Part shown: piece by piece, positions 45,013 through 58,200 of the stretch
How the letters are laid out: each line of letters opens with the position of its first letter
How positions within the stretch are numbered: the first letter of the stretch is position 1
Assembly: GCA_048013815.1 (NCBI GenBank)
Contig: CM106585.1
Span: forward strand, 13,702,001 to 13,766,000
Direction of reading: 5' to 3'
DNA: 64,000 nt
Source: Setoptus koraiensis
Taxonomy: Eukaryota; Arthropoda
Notes under the pieces: model-generated
Databases searched by the model: none
Seen by the model: only the letters and a program-made list of their open reading frames with translations
Told to the model about the DNA's origin: nothing
Translations under genes and position numbers: made by a program

Positions 45013-46767
45013 TGATTGATTAATCTCAATGGTTATCGATCTTTCCCATTCATTATCGTGAAGAGAGCTGACGTTTCCTGTGGGTAATTAGCGCGTGCGG
45101 CAATAAAGATTGTTACCAATGGGCTAGATTGTTTTCTTCACGCGAGCTGTGACGTTTAGATGTGTTTATTTTCCATCGACGTATGGTAAACAAATCCAAA
45201 TTGGATCTGCAAGTGGTTTCGGCTTCATTTCGCATCCATATCACATGGAGCGGCCAAGAGAACAGTATCTACTACCATTATTTAAAAATCACAAAGTAAA
45301 GCAAGACTTTCATTTTATAATTCTTTTCCGTAATGTTTATTGAATCATTTTGACATTCATTTTCGACAACAATCTAACACAATTGAATTGGCTTCAAGTT
45401 GCAAACTCGCTCTCATTCATTTCCAATCTTACATCTTGTTCTGCCATAACATTTTTGTGTTGCTTGTTCCATATTCATCAGGTCAATTCTAAGAGTGGTT
45501 CCGGCACATAGATCTTTCACGGCTGATAAGAACCATCTTGTTGCGGGTTGATCCACCGATGAACTATTTGCGCCCCGCGGCCTGATAAGCCTTATAAGCG
45601 GTCTGTGCTTCATTGTTGATTGCATCAGCTAGATTGGCGGCAAGTCTCTCTGGAAGATCTCCGAGCTGTCCAAAGCATGGTTGAATTATACCCGATGTTG
45701 CTATCAGGAGGAAAGCAAACAGGCAAAGACATACAACGAAAGAATTCTTCATTTTGTTCTGTTAGTTACGGCCGGTTGGATGGTATCGCGTCTTGCGAGT
45801 TATGTTATTCTATAAATGACAACTGCTTGTTTATTTGGAGCTGATTACACTTGTTAGGTAAGTTAGTGACTGATGGCACCAGAGAGTAAAACAGAGAGTT
45901 TAAATACTTTCTCTCCATCGAGAAACTCTATGCATGATATTGAAAATGCGATAGTCATTGTCGCAATAATTGACATAAAATTGATAGTCGACCATTTGTT
46001 GAGATTTACGCCAAATCCCGATTCTTATTACGATAAAACTTGTTGCCTGCCGCCCGCATAAGTAATAAATCTAATCCTTTTCCTACTGCTGAAAAACTTT
46101 CCATTTCAGAGCGCCACACAATGGTCACATGAGTAGACTAGATATAATTCGTTTGTTTGTGCCTAATTTATGGAAGGTATCAACTAATTCAAGGCTTTTG
46201 TTTGGCTATCTTGATCATTTTGATTTTGTCAGAGAGCATGTGACAGTTTACTTTTGCTTTACTTTTGCTTTTTACAACGAGTGACAAATAATTGGGTGCA
46301 ATCCTCATCGATACAGTGTGTGGCTGGCAACGGTGCAATTAAAAATCATTTTTGCAAACATTTTTTTCATCGCAATAAACATACTATTATCCTGTCCCAT
46401 AAACACTTTCAAGCACCCTAGTGATAAGATCACACAATCAGAAGTTAATTTGGTTGCATTGCGAGAACGAGCCAACACCGAGCTGTCATAAATCATGAGC
46501 TGGCCACCCAGGTTACATGTGAAAACATTTTTTTGATCGCAGCAATCAGACTAAACACTGCGGGAAGAAAAGAATCACGAGGTGCGTATCTCGACTTCTC
46601 TTGGCTCTAGATTCTGGAAATTTTCACACTTACCTTCTGAGGTAAGCGCTGAAAGATCGACTGGTTCGAAAGGAAGAGTGTGCACCCTCAGAAGCGACTG
46701 CGAGGCGACTCTAGAGAAACCTTCGTCAAAAATTTCTCCCAAAAGTCGCTTGCTTACAACGATCTAA
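44963..46767 (-). repeat. Peptide cassette R (minus orientation)
   Basis: Inverted partner of 42088-43895. It holds the 45564-45752 peptide gene, its promoter, and a shortened piece of the companion block at 46610-46767. Both outer ends break into gene X sequence, and a 107-bp direct duplication of gene X flanks the whole cassette. Confidence 0.9.
45564..45752 (-). CDS. Small secreted peptide precursor (copy R)
   Basis: 62 residues. Same signal as copy L, then LGDLPERLAANLADAINNEA and QTAYKAYQAAGRK. Compared with copy L it lacks two residues after the signal, and the last ~15 codons are unalignable, while DNA on both sides is nearly identical. The C-terminal Gly-Arg-Lys has the form of an amidation signal. 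The predicted mature peptide is short and likely helical. The inverted-repeat TATA/initiator promoter is kept. Confidence 0.6.
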   Translation of the reverse strand: MKNSFVVCLCLFAFLLIATSGIIQPCFGQLGDLPERLAANLADAINNEAQTAYKAYQAAGRK

Positions 46768-46769
46768 TC

Positions 46770-46876
46770 GTCGATGTCATCGGGATCCCCAAATGGATAT
46801 CTTTTCTTCATCCTGCCATTGTTAACCCCATGATACATGTAGTAGGCATCTGGATAAGATGACGGATAAAATATCC
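46770..46876. repeat. 107-bp duplication flanking cassette R
   Basis: Identical to 44857-44963 in the same orientation except one base (a Cys/Tyr codon of gene X). The two copies sit directly at the two ends of cassette R, as a target-site duplication would, but are much longer than usual for a transposon. Confidence 0.85.
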
Positions 46877-49495
46877 TTCGGTTTTCTGTGCCATAATACA
46901 AATCGCTGAGATAATCAATGTACCCATATCCTTACCATGGAAGTCTTTGATCGGAATCCATGAGTTTTTTGGTATTTTGGATATGATTTTTTGATGATTG
47001 GATGAATAAAAGTCGAATCAATCGAGCTGAATCTCACAGGGTTCAGTGTGGTTAGCTCGAAAGTTTTTAGCTCGATCGACGGTGTCTCGAACGACGTTTT
47101 TCTCGTGAAATGGTAAATCTCGCTGTCGCCGACGCTTCTTGCTACTCGCTTGCTCGGTGCTCATTTGTGTGATTCACTGATTCAAGTGCGATATGAATAT
47201 GGTGATATATGGATGATGCTGAGATAACCATTGCAACGATTGTATCTCGGGCACCATGCAAATGATTTTATATCGAATGACCCGTACGAATCTGAGCGGT
47301 TTTTCGTTCTCATCGTGATGATATTCACCGGTAATGATTAATACCTGCGTACTCCTTCTTCGCAGCATTTTATTTGCATTTCAAGCTTGTTAGCCAGCAG
47401 GAGTGTGGTCGAAGTTGAATATGTGAATAATGTGTGGCTCCATGGCCGGCCAGCCAGCCAGCCAGTCCGGTGAGCGCTCTATTGGATATTGTGTGGCTCG
47501 AAACGATTGTAGACGCGTTTTTCTGGTTGTATACGGTAGCGCATGGAAGTTCAAAAATCTTCTCTCGAAAAGATTGTTTGTTCCGTTATGAATAGCAACT
47601 TGTAGTTTATCGCAACGACAAGTTACAAGCTTACAAGTCGCTTATGTCTCCGAAACTGATGAGCGCTCATTAATAATTCAATTCCGTTCATTCGAAGTAC
47701 ATTACACTATCATGCAACATAACTTGCAAGAGAGGTCACCTGAAGCCCGTACTCAAGCTGCTTAAATTATAATCTAAATCATTATCTTCTCTTGTGTACA
47801 TTTATTCTCTGTGTGTTAGACACACACTCACTTAGGCCCTTGTCTGACCCGTAAATTGCGACTTGCGTCTGAATGGATCGAAATAGCATTCGAGGGGATT
47901 GTTTGTATTCTCTCTTCTGTTCTATCTTATCGCAAATCTCTCGGACTACAATTTCAGATGGCACGGTCTTTAACCCTGAACAAAATGGCCATCACACTGG
48001 ACATCGGCATGAAGCAAACAGTGAAAATTTTGCAGCCTAAGCGCTAATGCAGCCTTTGGTTGCATCATGTAATGACTGCGGTCACGCTCATTGTTGTTCA
48101 TGTTTGTCGTCTCCTTGTTTTTATTATTGAATTCTCGTATGAGCCATGAGTGATTGCCAGCGGCCTCTGATGTGTCAGTCTGATGTAGAGACCGAAATAC
48201 GCCGATGAACAGCCTCAATGGAGGCCCGACCGAAGCTACCTTTCAGGCGGGCCTTTAGCGGGCCTTTAGCCGTCTTCGACCGATTATTCGTTGAAACGAC
48301 GAGATTCGAAAAGTTGTTGTTTTTTGTCGCGCACAAAAGTCAACGCTTGGGCTTGGGAGCATCAAACGAGCCAACTCTTAATTGACATGTCCACGAATAG
48401 CACACTTCGACAGGTGACTTTCTCAAGATGCCGACATGCGAATCCCGAAACATGGTCGAACGTACAAAGTGATCCAATGGGATAGGAGTAGACAAACAGA
48501 GTGGATTTTATTTTGAGCCCGCCAACTAATGGACCGATTTGACATGTCTCACGTGAGTGTCATAGACAATCATGAAAGAATCACATACAGGCCAAGTTTT
48601 CATCATAAATTAAAGTCGACGCATAGAAGAAAAAAAAAACAGAAAGAAATGCATTCAAAATGGATAGCCGCCCGAAACAGCAACAACAGGCTGTAAGTAA
48701 CAGGATTATAAGGCAACATTACATAGCTTATCTCTACTTCTGGTACATTTGTTCATTTGTCATGGGGCAAATCTTGTGCGACAACAGGTGAAGGTGAGTG
48801 TATTCGGGCTCTTGCAACTGGCATCGGTGGTTTGATTACGTTGAGTTTATTCTTGTTGATATCTAACAACAAGGCGTCAACAGCAGCAGCAACAACAACA
48901 ACTTTGCAAACTGTTGAGCTATCAGTGGGCATTGAGCAAATGTCCTTGATTGTGTGAGATATCGTATAACTTGCCATTGATATGATTATGTGCAATAAAT
49001 GAATATTTAAAAGCAATTGTTTAACTGCTAGCCATTGTTGTTACAATTGCCACTCAAATAGATGCATGTATCATCCTGACAACTGCCAGTCAAATGAGGT
49101 GCTATCCAGGTCTTATCATACGGATGGATATTATCAACACTGTTGAAAACAAAACAAAACACAATAAACTGATGATAAGCCGCTTGGTTCATTTGGTGCC
49201 CAATGGGCGCCTCAATAAATCCATCATCTCTGGCCAGGGTCGTGTGGTCAGATAGTCGCAGCCGGCGCCTTGTTTGTTCGACGGGCTGGCTCGCCAACGA
49301 ATAGAGGAGGCTCCCGATGTTGCTGTTGCTGTTGTTGTTGTTAGCACAGGTAGTCAAAGGTTTTTCATCGATAAAATTAAATAACGAGCTGTGTGCCGTT
49401 GCGCAATCGTTAGTGAAAGGGAGCACCCTAATCTCATGCAAATACTGGTCATTATTGACTGATTGCGTGATGGTCCATTGGTGCTCGTGAGCTTT
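46877..49495. other. Gene-poor region
   Basis: Begins with a further part of gene X on the minus strand (to about 46980). After that only short frames and simple repeats such as GCCAGCCAGCCA near 47455 are seen. No gene called. Confidence 0.4.
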
Positions 49496-49563
49496 CGCTA
49501 AAACAACCACAACTGTTGCTAAAACAACCGCAACTGTTGCTAAAACAACCACAACTGTTGCTG
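49496..49563. repeat. 24-bp tandem repeat
   Basis: Three copies of GCTAAAACAACCACAACTGT with extra bases TT, nearly perfect. The minus-strand frame through it reads repeated VVVVLAT and is not convincing as a gene. Confidence 0.85.
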
Positions 49564-51086
49564 TCAGATGCCTTCGCGCCCTTCGGCCATCGGCAAGACC
49601 ACACTTACGTAATGTCTGATAACGGTTATGCTGTGACCAATAAACTTTGCCATATTGTACCAATGCCAGTTATACACGTTGACTGGCGTTGGGCGCGCTA
49701 ATCCAGCGACGGACCCATTGATCGGATTGTTTGTTGTCAGGGCGACTTGCATCGGTCGTGCATCAAACACCGATTGCCAGCCAACCAAAACATAACGACA
49801 GCGGCAAATGGGCCAAACGTGACCGCACAACAGAACCGTTATTTGGACAGCGACGGGCGACGCAAAAATTTTCAAAAATGACAAATAAGTGCTTCAATCA
49901 GTGTTCCAAAATCATAGCGCACGGTCACGTAATCAAAACGATCACGTAGTAGCTAAAAGCTTAAAATATGCTTACATGCTGGTGTGCTGACAAAAAAGAA
50001 AAACAGTAAATATAGTAGAATATTCTGACACAAACATTGAAAAAAAAATATGTTACTAAACATCGGCGAGACATCGCGTTCCGAATAGCGCAGAATAGCG
50101 CAAAATAGCGAACATCATCATTCATCAAAGTGCCATTTTCGGAGCTGGCTTTCTGGCAAGTATTTTTTTTTCTCCTCTTCTTTTTCTTCATTTTGTCAGC
50201 GGCGCCATTTGTGTGGCGCTAATTAACTGACCAGCGCGAAACAGTTTGTGTCATCAGCAGTTTATTATTGGGCTGGCTTATTATCGTTGTGAGTGTGTTT
50301 TTGTGGCAAGCTAGCCAGCGCGACCGTTTTGCCGCCAGAAATAGCGGCACAAATAGTGGCTCGTATGAGAGCATCATGAATGCACGGTGTTCGCTCGAAG
50401 CAATAATTTACAGGGTGCATCAAACTAGTGCTACTACTAACATCAAAATCCAATTACAAATCATAGTAATAACATAATAATAAAACATAACTGGCAGCAT
50501 GTCCGGCTCACACAACAACAATCGATAGACAGCGTCGTGGTTACAGCGTACACTTAGTTAATGGGACACAAAGAAACGAACGTCGCTGCCGGGCCAGGTA
50601 AGAAGCAAAATATAATATAAAATGTAAGCAAAATATATAAAATATAAGCAAAAATTATCCTTATCTGGTGGCGTTATTTATTGTTGCCACTGGCCAGACG
50701 CATAGGCCGCCGTTGTTGGCATGCCCATTGGCGTGTATATGAACTTGACCATTATTGCGCCACTGCAACCTGTTGTTGTTGTTGTTGTTGTTGTTTGTGT
50801 GTAGGTAACCTTGATGATGCAACAGGTGAGTAGGTAAGCGGCTTGTTTGCTGCTGCTGCTGCTGCGTCGAGCGGCGGCCACTCTCGGCAAATTGGCCACT
50901 TGTTGCTGCCGACAATGGTCGGCGCATGCTACTTGCCGGTGGCATGGCTGGCAAGGTCCCGAAAATGTGAGCTGTTTAGCTCGGCCGGCGCATCGCATGA
51001 TTGGGCTTGCAAGCATGGGCACGAAAGGATTAAATGATGATGACGACCATAAATATCATACTTCGATATTTGTTCATTTCGCACAC
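49564..51086. other. Gene-poor region
   Basis: No coding frame with recognisable features. Contains CAA/TTG runs near 50770-50800. Confidence 0.4.
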
Positions 51087-51139
51087 TTGTTGTTGTTGCT
51101 GTTGTTGTTGTTGTTGTTGTTGCTGTTGTTGCTGCTGTT

Positions 51140-51170
<31 letters not shown>

Positions 51171-51178
51171 TTGTTGTG
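51087..51178. repeat. TTG/CTG triplet repeat
   Basis: About 30 triplets, TTG with some CTG. It yields poly-Gln, poly-Leu or poly-Cys in the various frames but has no supporting gene structure. Confidence 0.9.
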
Positions 51179-51558
51179 TTTGGTGGTCAGCGGACGGCGA
51201 GAATTTCGACAAGAGGATGCCCTAGTGAGTTAGTGAGCAAATAAGGGAATAGGCGGCGCAAAATCAGGATGCCACCGCCAACATCACGACGAGCAAACAA
51301 CAACTATTGCGCAACAGCTACCCCGTTCGTTTTGTGTTCACTTTGTTCACATTATCTGCGTCTCTCTCCCCATTGCCCGCTCACCTGCCCTTGGCGCATT
51401 CAATGTTGGCCGGCTTGCCAGCTCGGCCGGCTCACTGCTATTTACTGTGGACACTGCATCACGTTTACTGCACAGATATTTACTGTGTCTCGGATACTAA
51501 TACAAAGTGACACTGCCGTTCGCACTGCGTCAACTTGCGCCACTGCCAGCAACAGGTT

Positions 51559-51604
51559 GAATGAATGAATGAATGAATGAATGAATGAATGAATAAATGA
51601 ATGG
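51559..51604. repeat. GAAT microsatellite
   Basis: Tandem GAAT units with one variant (GAATAAAT). Confidence 0.9.
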
Positions 51605-51710
51605 AAGGGTCAACACGCCAAACAGCCGACAGCAACCGTTTGATCACATGCCTCATGGCAGCAACAAGCCGGGCTAACTGTTCATCATCATTATATCTTG
51701 ATCGCCACTC

Positions 51711-51811
51711 TATCAACTCTATTAACTCTATCAGCTCTTTTGACTCTATCAGCTCTTTTGACTCTATCAGCTCTTTTGACTCTATCGGCTCTATCAACTC
51801 TTTTAACTCAA
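51711..51811. repeat. Minisatellite, TATCAGCTCTTTTGACTC units
   Basis: An 18-bp unit repeated about three times exactly, with shorter related units (TCTATCAACTCTATTAAC) at each side. A similar short AGAGCTGATAGAG repeat occurs at 37270-37300. Confidence 0.85.
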
Positions 51812-51947
51812 TCGCTGGCAACCCTACCGGAGAAGTGGCGCTCGCAACGGTCTGCTGCCGGACCGTTATCAGTGGTCGCTATTAACCCACTCGAGACTTC
51901 CAGTCGTGTCGTCAGTGAGTGGCCAGAGTGTGGCTCAAATTATGTAA

Positions 51948-51954
51948 TATATAA
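51948..51954 (+). promoter_or_regulatory. TATA box before the 52.3-kb gene
   Basis: TATATAA lies 329 bp upstream of the first in-frame ATG at 52277. The only downstream plus-strand gene is the 52277 gene, so it is the likely target. Confidence 0.4.
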
Positions 51955-52276
51955 GACTCGACCGAGCGCGCCTAACATCCACATTTATCCGCAGCGGCTA
52001 AAACCATAAACTGCAACTAGTAAACTATTATCAGATCACAAACACTTGTTAAATCTAATCAAGCGAATTAACTGACCACCTCTGATGCCGACACAATTTT
52101 AGACACACACAATATTCGACACAATATCTGACATAGACAGTGCATAATATAACAGTTACCTAACGTACACAATTCGCGTCACAATTGTGCGCCGTGTCCA
52201 CCCAAACACGCCATCGTCAGCAATCAACCGCCAACAGCATCAACAACTAGTCAAATTGTCAACAATCGTCAACACA

Positions 52277-54273
52277 ATGACACCAACAGCAACAACAACA
52301 ACAGTGACAACAACAACCGCGACAACAACAACAACACCAACAACAGCCACAAAGGACTCCAAACAAGCCAGTCCGATGAGCCGGCCGTGCCAACGGGTGC
52401 TCGCCAGGAGGCGCAGCTCGTACTGCCTCGTTTCCATGGTGCTCGTTAGCCGTAAGTATCTAAATAAACTGTGTGTTTAGCTGCTAAACTTTAGCAGATT
52501 ATGATTGAACAAATTTTGTGATTTTTTTTTTGAATATCTTGCACACATTCTGACCTCAAACTCTCTCGCCGCCCCCACTAACGGTGCCCAGTGTGCTCTT
52601 ATGCCGAGGCGCACAGTGTCAGCAGCAAGCACAGTATTCGTGGCGACAACAACATGGTGATATCGCAACAGCCATACGCAGTGAATAAATTTCTAGACGG
52701 CCGGACAGCAGCTTCGGCCCCAAGGTCAAAACAATCGAAATCACTGGCCATCAATGGAAAATCGAGCTACAATTTTGAGGCCACCACTGAGCTGATTGAC
52801 GATTCCGTGGCCAGTAACGGCGACTCAACTGGCCCTTTCAACCGGGCCCGAAAAGGGTCGAAAGGCGCCAAATGGTGGTCGCAAATCGATACAACATCGA
52901 CAGTGGATGATGAGCCGGCTAAAAACACCAAAATTTCGCCCAGAGAACCAGACAGCCCCGATTCGGCCGCAGGCACCAGCGGTAACAAAAGTGAGGCCAA
53001 ACCGTTGGCTAGCAAGATCGACAATAGCAAGCCGACAGCGATGAGCAAAGCGTTGGCCAGCGTCGACAGTCTCAACTATCAATGGGCGACTATAAAACAA
53101 AAACAGCGCACTCTAGCGACCGTTTCTATGCCCGAACTTAGGCTGTTGGATGGGAAATTAATCAAGACTTATAGACAGTGCCAAAAGAGACGATTGTATT
53201 TCTTTGGTGGCATGCTATACAGAACTAGAGACTTTGTTGTCAAATTGTACAGGGACGCCAAGTCCGAAAGGAAATTTCTCGAGGCAGTAGCCAAACAGGT
53301 GGACGCCAACATGAAACAATTGATGACAGACTATAATATTAGTCCGACCATTTCAAATGCGGATATGGTCAAAATGACCAGCGTCACAGACGACAACAAA
53401 CAACAAATATTGCAAAATGACACTAGCAATTCAGACAGCGATAAACAGCAACAGGTGAACAGCGGCAAAAGTGACGCAAACTCGATTAATAACGGTGATA
53501 ATAAAAGTATAAACAGAGTGGGCGCCAAACAAGAATCCTACATTTACTCATCGAGCAAGACAGCCGAATTGGTGGCCGGCAAATCGGCCCTCAGCGGCAA
53601 AATGGACACTAAATGGAAGCACATTAGTGATATACGAATGAGGCGCCGGTTGGATCACGCTCAATCTTTGATAGATCGAATACACAGATCGAGCACCGAG
53701 TTGAGCTCCATTGTAGACGATATTATATTTGTGTTTCGGTTGGACGGAAACAGGAACAACAGGGACAAAGTTTTGTTTGGGCAACAGCAACAGCAGCAGC
53801 AGCAGAGTTCTGACAACAGCAGCCGAAGTAGAAGAAAATCGTCAACATTTAAATCGCCCATTAAGGTCTTCATGGAGCGATATGGAAATATCTTTCAGGC
53901 ACCTAAGCAAACGAAGCAAGATTTGCGACTGGCCAATTACAGTAGAGTGTCCCAGCCATTGATTGAGAAAGACTGCACCAACAGCAGTAGCTCAAGCGAG
54001 GCGACATCTCTCTGTCACTTGGACCCATTGGATGTGATCACAATGTCGCAAGATTCCACAACTGCCAACTCTTCGTCCACCAGTTCCTCTCTGACACTAA
54101 ATTCATCCGGCTCCAACACTGGCGCAGTCGATACAGGTGATCCGACAAATGTGTCAGGCGCCCTCGAAGAGGACGCTGGTCTCGCTGAAACTTCAACTAT
54201 TCTCACTCTTGTCGACGGAATCAACACCAACACCACAGTGTATCATTTGGATAACAGCTCAACATCTAATTGA
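52277..54273 (+). CDS. Putative secreted or membrane-anchored protein, unknown family
   Basis: Exons 52277-52451 and 52592-54273 (140-bp intron, donor AGCC|GTAAGT, acceptor CCCAG|TGTGCT) give 618 residues. Joining the exons creates a hydrophobic core SSYCLVSMVLVSLCSYAEAH preceded by basic residues, which reads as a signal peptide split by the intron; the ATG at 52376 (MSRPCQRVLARRR) gives a better signal than the one at 52277, which adds a Thr run. The body is polar, with charged, probably helical stretches (RQCQKRRLYFFGGMLYRTRD, FVVKLYRDAKSERKFLEAV; HISDIRMRRRLDHAQSLIDR), a short poly-Gln and a Ser/Thr-rich end. I recognise no domain. AATAAA at 54656-54661 may end the transcript. Confidence 0.7.
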
Positions 54274-55205
54274 CTTCTCTGAGTTATTGTATAAAAAGTC
54301 TGTGACATGATGTATTTATTTTATTTTTTTTTTGTAAATTATTTAGCAGCTAAATTGAATGAGCTATTGCGGTAAATTGACCTGCAGCGCCAACTGGAGA
54401 TATCAATTCATGGACCTTACTAGCCAACAGGTAGAGCAACATCTATGCCAAGATGCACTTAGAGCCGTCGGGCTTGCGAAACTGTGAAACTAGTCAATCA
54501 TTGCATCAATCAATAAGCAGATGAAAACTCGAGATTAGCCTCATCAATACATGTTAAATCCAGCAAATTCCACGGCCAAGACGAACTTCACCGCACTCCT
54601 AATTGTTGGCTGCAGGACTTCATCATAGGTCTGACACCCACATGTACAGTTTATCAATAAACTTTCGACCAGAAAGAATTCTATCTTTCTCCAATTATAA
54701 TGAATGAAGTGAATAAAATTCGAGAACTACTACTGATTTACGCTTTCAGGCCCTTCGAATAGGTGAAACATTTCCATTTAATTTAGTGCCCTAGAATTTC
54801 TTGTCCGATTCGTCCCTCATTCTTTGTTACGTCAACGACAAGTGCATGCCCATTCGGGCCATCTTTTTCTAACTTTTTTCAGCGGGCTATCTTGCTCTAA
54901 ATCGGCATTGACATGCACAATCAGAATACCCTGGCAATATTGGGCGTTGGTTCAACAACTTATGCCCGCCGCTCTGCCAAATGGGTTCTTCAATAAACAA
55001 CTGTATCTAGACAACACCTATTGCTTCCTCGACATAAGGAGTGCGTTTCGTCAATTTGATCGGAAAGCAAAGACTCTCATTGCATTTGTGGCAATTCGGT
55101 TTCTATTGGTCGAAATTTCAATTGCATCGAATGTTATATTTGAAATTTATTACATTTTCTACAACGATCACGAGCTTCTCAATCAATTGTGCACATCCAT
55201 CTGAC
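54274..55205. other. Spacer between converging genes
   Basis: 3' region of the unknown gene and of the ABCA gene. A 126-codon plus-strand frame at 54824-55204 starts with a non-ATG codon and has no recognisable motif. Confidence 0.4.
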
Positions 55206-58200
55206 TTATACTATTACACTAGTGTGCTCCTCAGCAATGTCTAAATGCACCCCAGAAAAATTCAACCAGTTTCTAAGCTGTTCTCTGGGTTCTCTCTGCT
55301 CTTTTACAAACTGCACGAAAACATCCTCCAATGTCAGATCCCCAACCAAATAGCTTATGTTTGTGTGGGTGCTTTTCAGCGCTTTCAGTGACCTAAATAT
55401 CGACGACCTAGCAATTCTTCCATCAGTCACTTTGAAAACAACTGAATTTGTGCTAACATCGTCCATTAGCACAGAGGTTCGTAAACTGTCGGATAGATAG
55501 TCATTCATAGCTTTAATTTGCTCTTTGTGATTGTCTTCGCTTGTAGTGGAGTCGAATTGAATTCTAACATTGTAACCCTGTCCGAATTTCGATCGCAAAT
55601 GCTGAACAGATCCGATGCATCTCATTCTTCCTTGAATCATTACTGTCAATCTATCGCAAATAGCCTCACACTCTTCCATTGCATGCGACGACATAATGAT
55701 AGATGATCCGTGTTTAGATTTGAGCGTATTCAGTAATTGCCATATGTTGCGTCTGACCATAGGATCGATTCCGGCAGTCGGTTCATCCAACATCAAAACA
55801 GGGGGATTGCCTATCACAGCCATGGCGAAAGATAATTTTCGCTTGTTGCCGCCCGATAATTTAGCCATCGACTTGTTGCGATGCTCTTGCATTCTCAACA
55901 AAACTAAGAATGATTCCACAATTGATTCAATGGCGTCCTCGTTTATGCCGCGCAATCTTGCCATAAATTGAAGCGCCTGGACAGGTGATAGGCTCAGCTC
56001 AAGATTAGATTGCGGATCATAGCCAATATTTTGACAGTAGGCCTCGATACCGTCATTTGCGCTCAATTTATTGCACAGCATACGGCCATAGTCAGCAGGG
56101 ATATCGCCTGTTAACATCGAGAATATCGTTGATTTACCAGCATTTTTCGGCCCTAATAATCCGAAACATTCTGACTTATCAACTGCGAATGTCAGACCAT
56201 CGACGGCTCTATTGTTGCGTGTGTAAAATTTTGTCAAATCTTCAACTACCAGAGCATGGTTGATCCGCTCCAAAGAGTTTTCCATGATGTTTTTTGCTCT
56301 GATTTTCTCTTTCACTACATCCTCGTCTAAATTTCTCAAACCACTGGGCCTCTTGTCATTAAAACACGAGCGCGGCGAAAGAAAACCGAGGAGATTCACT
56401 CGCTTTCTTTCTGCGAAGGCCAAAATAATTGCAAACGCCAACGATTGCAATGATATAATAATCAAACCCTGCCATAATACGGGCGCTGTGACATCAAACA
56501 TTTTAACATTGCTCTCAAGACGCACCTCTGTGAAGCCATGTACTACTGTCCATTCAGCAGTTACGGTTGGAATTACATAATAGAGGCCAGAGCAGTATTT
56601 ATCAATAGTTAAATCGCTCAAAACGTTCGAATCCCGGTAGAAAAGGTCTCGAAAAATGGCAATTGAAAATAACATCACCTTGTGCGTGTGCAACATGATT
56701 ATGTAAATTAAAACACCAGTAAATAAATCTGTGCTACAGGTTGACAATATGTATGCCAACAGCAATAAGGCAGCACATAATACGAGCATCATCAATAAGA
56801 AAATGAAACCGAAATCTGCCATTGTTGCTCCAAATACAAACTTGATGCAAGGAATGAGAATAAATGAGCACAATATGACGTAAACAAGGTCCGTGATGAA
56901 TCGCGAAAGCCAATAATGCCAATAGGTTGCCTTAGAGCATAATTGCATGATCTTGAATTTGCTAGTTTTTTCCGTCAATGGATTCATGATGAAACTGACC
57001 ATCCAAATAGTGAGCGGGAAAAAGTTAAACCATATTCCCATAGAACTTCTAAGAGTGAATAGTACCACTGTCGTTAAGTGTACGACAATTGCAGCCAGAA
57101 TGAAACGCCAAAATAGAACTGACCAAATGCTTCGGTGAGTCTCTGTGAAATGTTTCTTAATGAGTATCAATAGTGTCGAGGAAAAAAACGAATTCGGGTT
57201 GTCTTCTTGCTTGGGATTTCGGGCGATAAAAATTTTGTTAATTAGGATTTCCAGCTCGTTAGCTATGTTTTCATCTGATTGAATCCAAGGGGTACTGAAA
57301 GTTTTCGCTGAGTTCAGAAGCACGTCTTCAATTGTGGAGCAACTCAAACCAAATGACTTGATTCCCAAACTTGTGTGGTTTTGCTCTAGATCGTCTAACA
57401 ATTGAATAAGCTGATCATCATAATCGTTACTGCCGCTGGGTATGAGCTTGACAGTGGTGTCGAGATATTGCGAATTCTGATCTGCGCTCACTTGATTTTT
57501 CGAACCCTCTATCTCGGCGACCGGAAAGTAATGGGACACTTTCGACATGACTGAGTCGTAGCTACCTCTGAGACATTCTAACCGTAGCCTGTACGCAGAT
57601 CCAAACGCTTTCTTCAAGAAAACAGACGAGCCACAGCAAACTATTTTGCCCGAACTCATAATGGCTATTCTGTCACTTAGATAGTCGGCCTCTTCCATAT
57701 GTTGTGTGGACAACAATACTGTTCGACTTGATCTGTACATTCTTATTATGTCCCATAGGAATTTTCTAGATTCAGCGTCTACTCCAGAACTTGGCTCGTC
57801 TAAAATAAGAACGTTACTATCGCCTACAAAAGCCAATGCAAGACTGAGCTTCCGTTTCTCACTACCAGAGAGTCGGCGGCATAGTTTGCCTCGCTGCTCG
57901 AGCAATCCTACATTTTGAAGAACCACATCAATGTGTTGCTGTTTAACAATGCCCCGATAGTTGCATTTGATGCCGGCGAACAAATACAAGTGCTCGTCTA
58001 CCGTCAAATTTTCCATCAATATACTTTGTTGGGGACACACACCGAGACCAATGCGAGCATCCTCGGAACAATTATCAATATCGTGGCCATTTATGTAGAT
58101 TTTTCCTTGATTTGGCGCCAAATTGCCGAGGATCATGTTCATCAGGGTAGTTTTTCCAGCACCGTTGTGTCCAAGAAGCAATGTCGTCTGGCCCCTATAT

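Noticed and set aside
41910-46876. Cassette pair as a large virus-like or LTR element
   Set aside because: No polymerase, integrase or capsid frame, and the ends are not element-like; the repeats are inverted copies of a small gene cassette.
49028-49663. 211-codon minus-strand frame
   Set aside because: Includes a 24-bp tandem repeat and has no recognisable protein character.
51030-51212. Poly-Gln, poly-Leu and poly-Cys frames
   Set aside because: Translation of a triplet microsatellite with no gene structure around it.
56625-56640. GTTCGAATCCCGG, tRNA T-arm-like
   Set aside because: Inside the ABCA coding frame; no matching D-arm, anticodon arm or acceptor stem.
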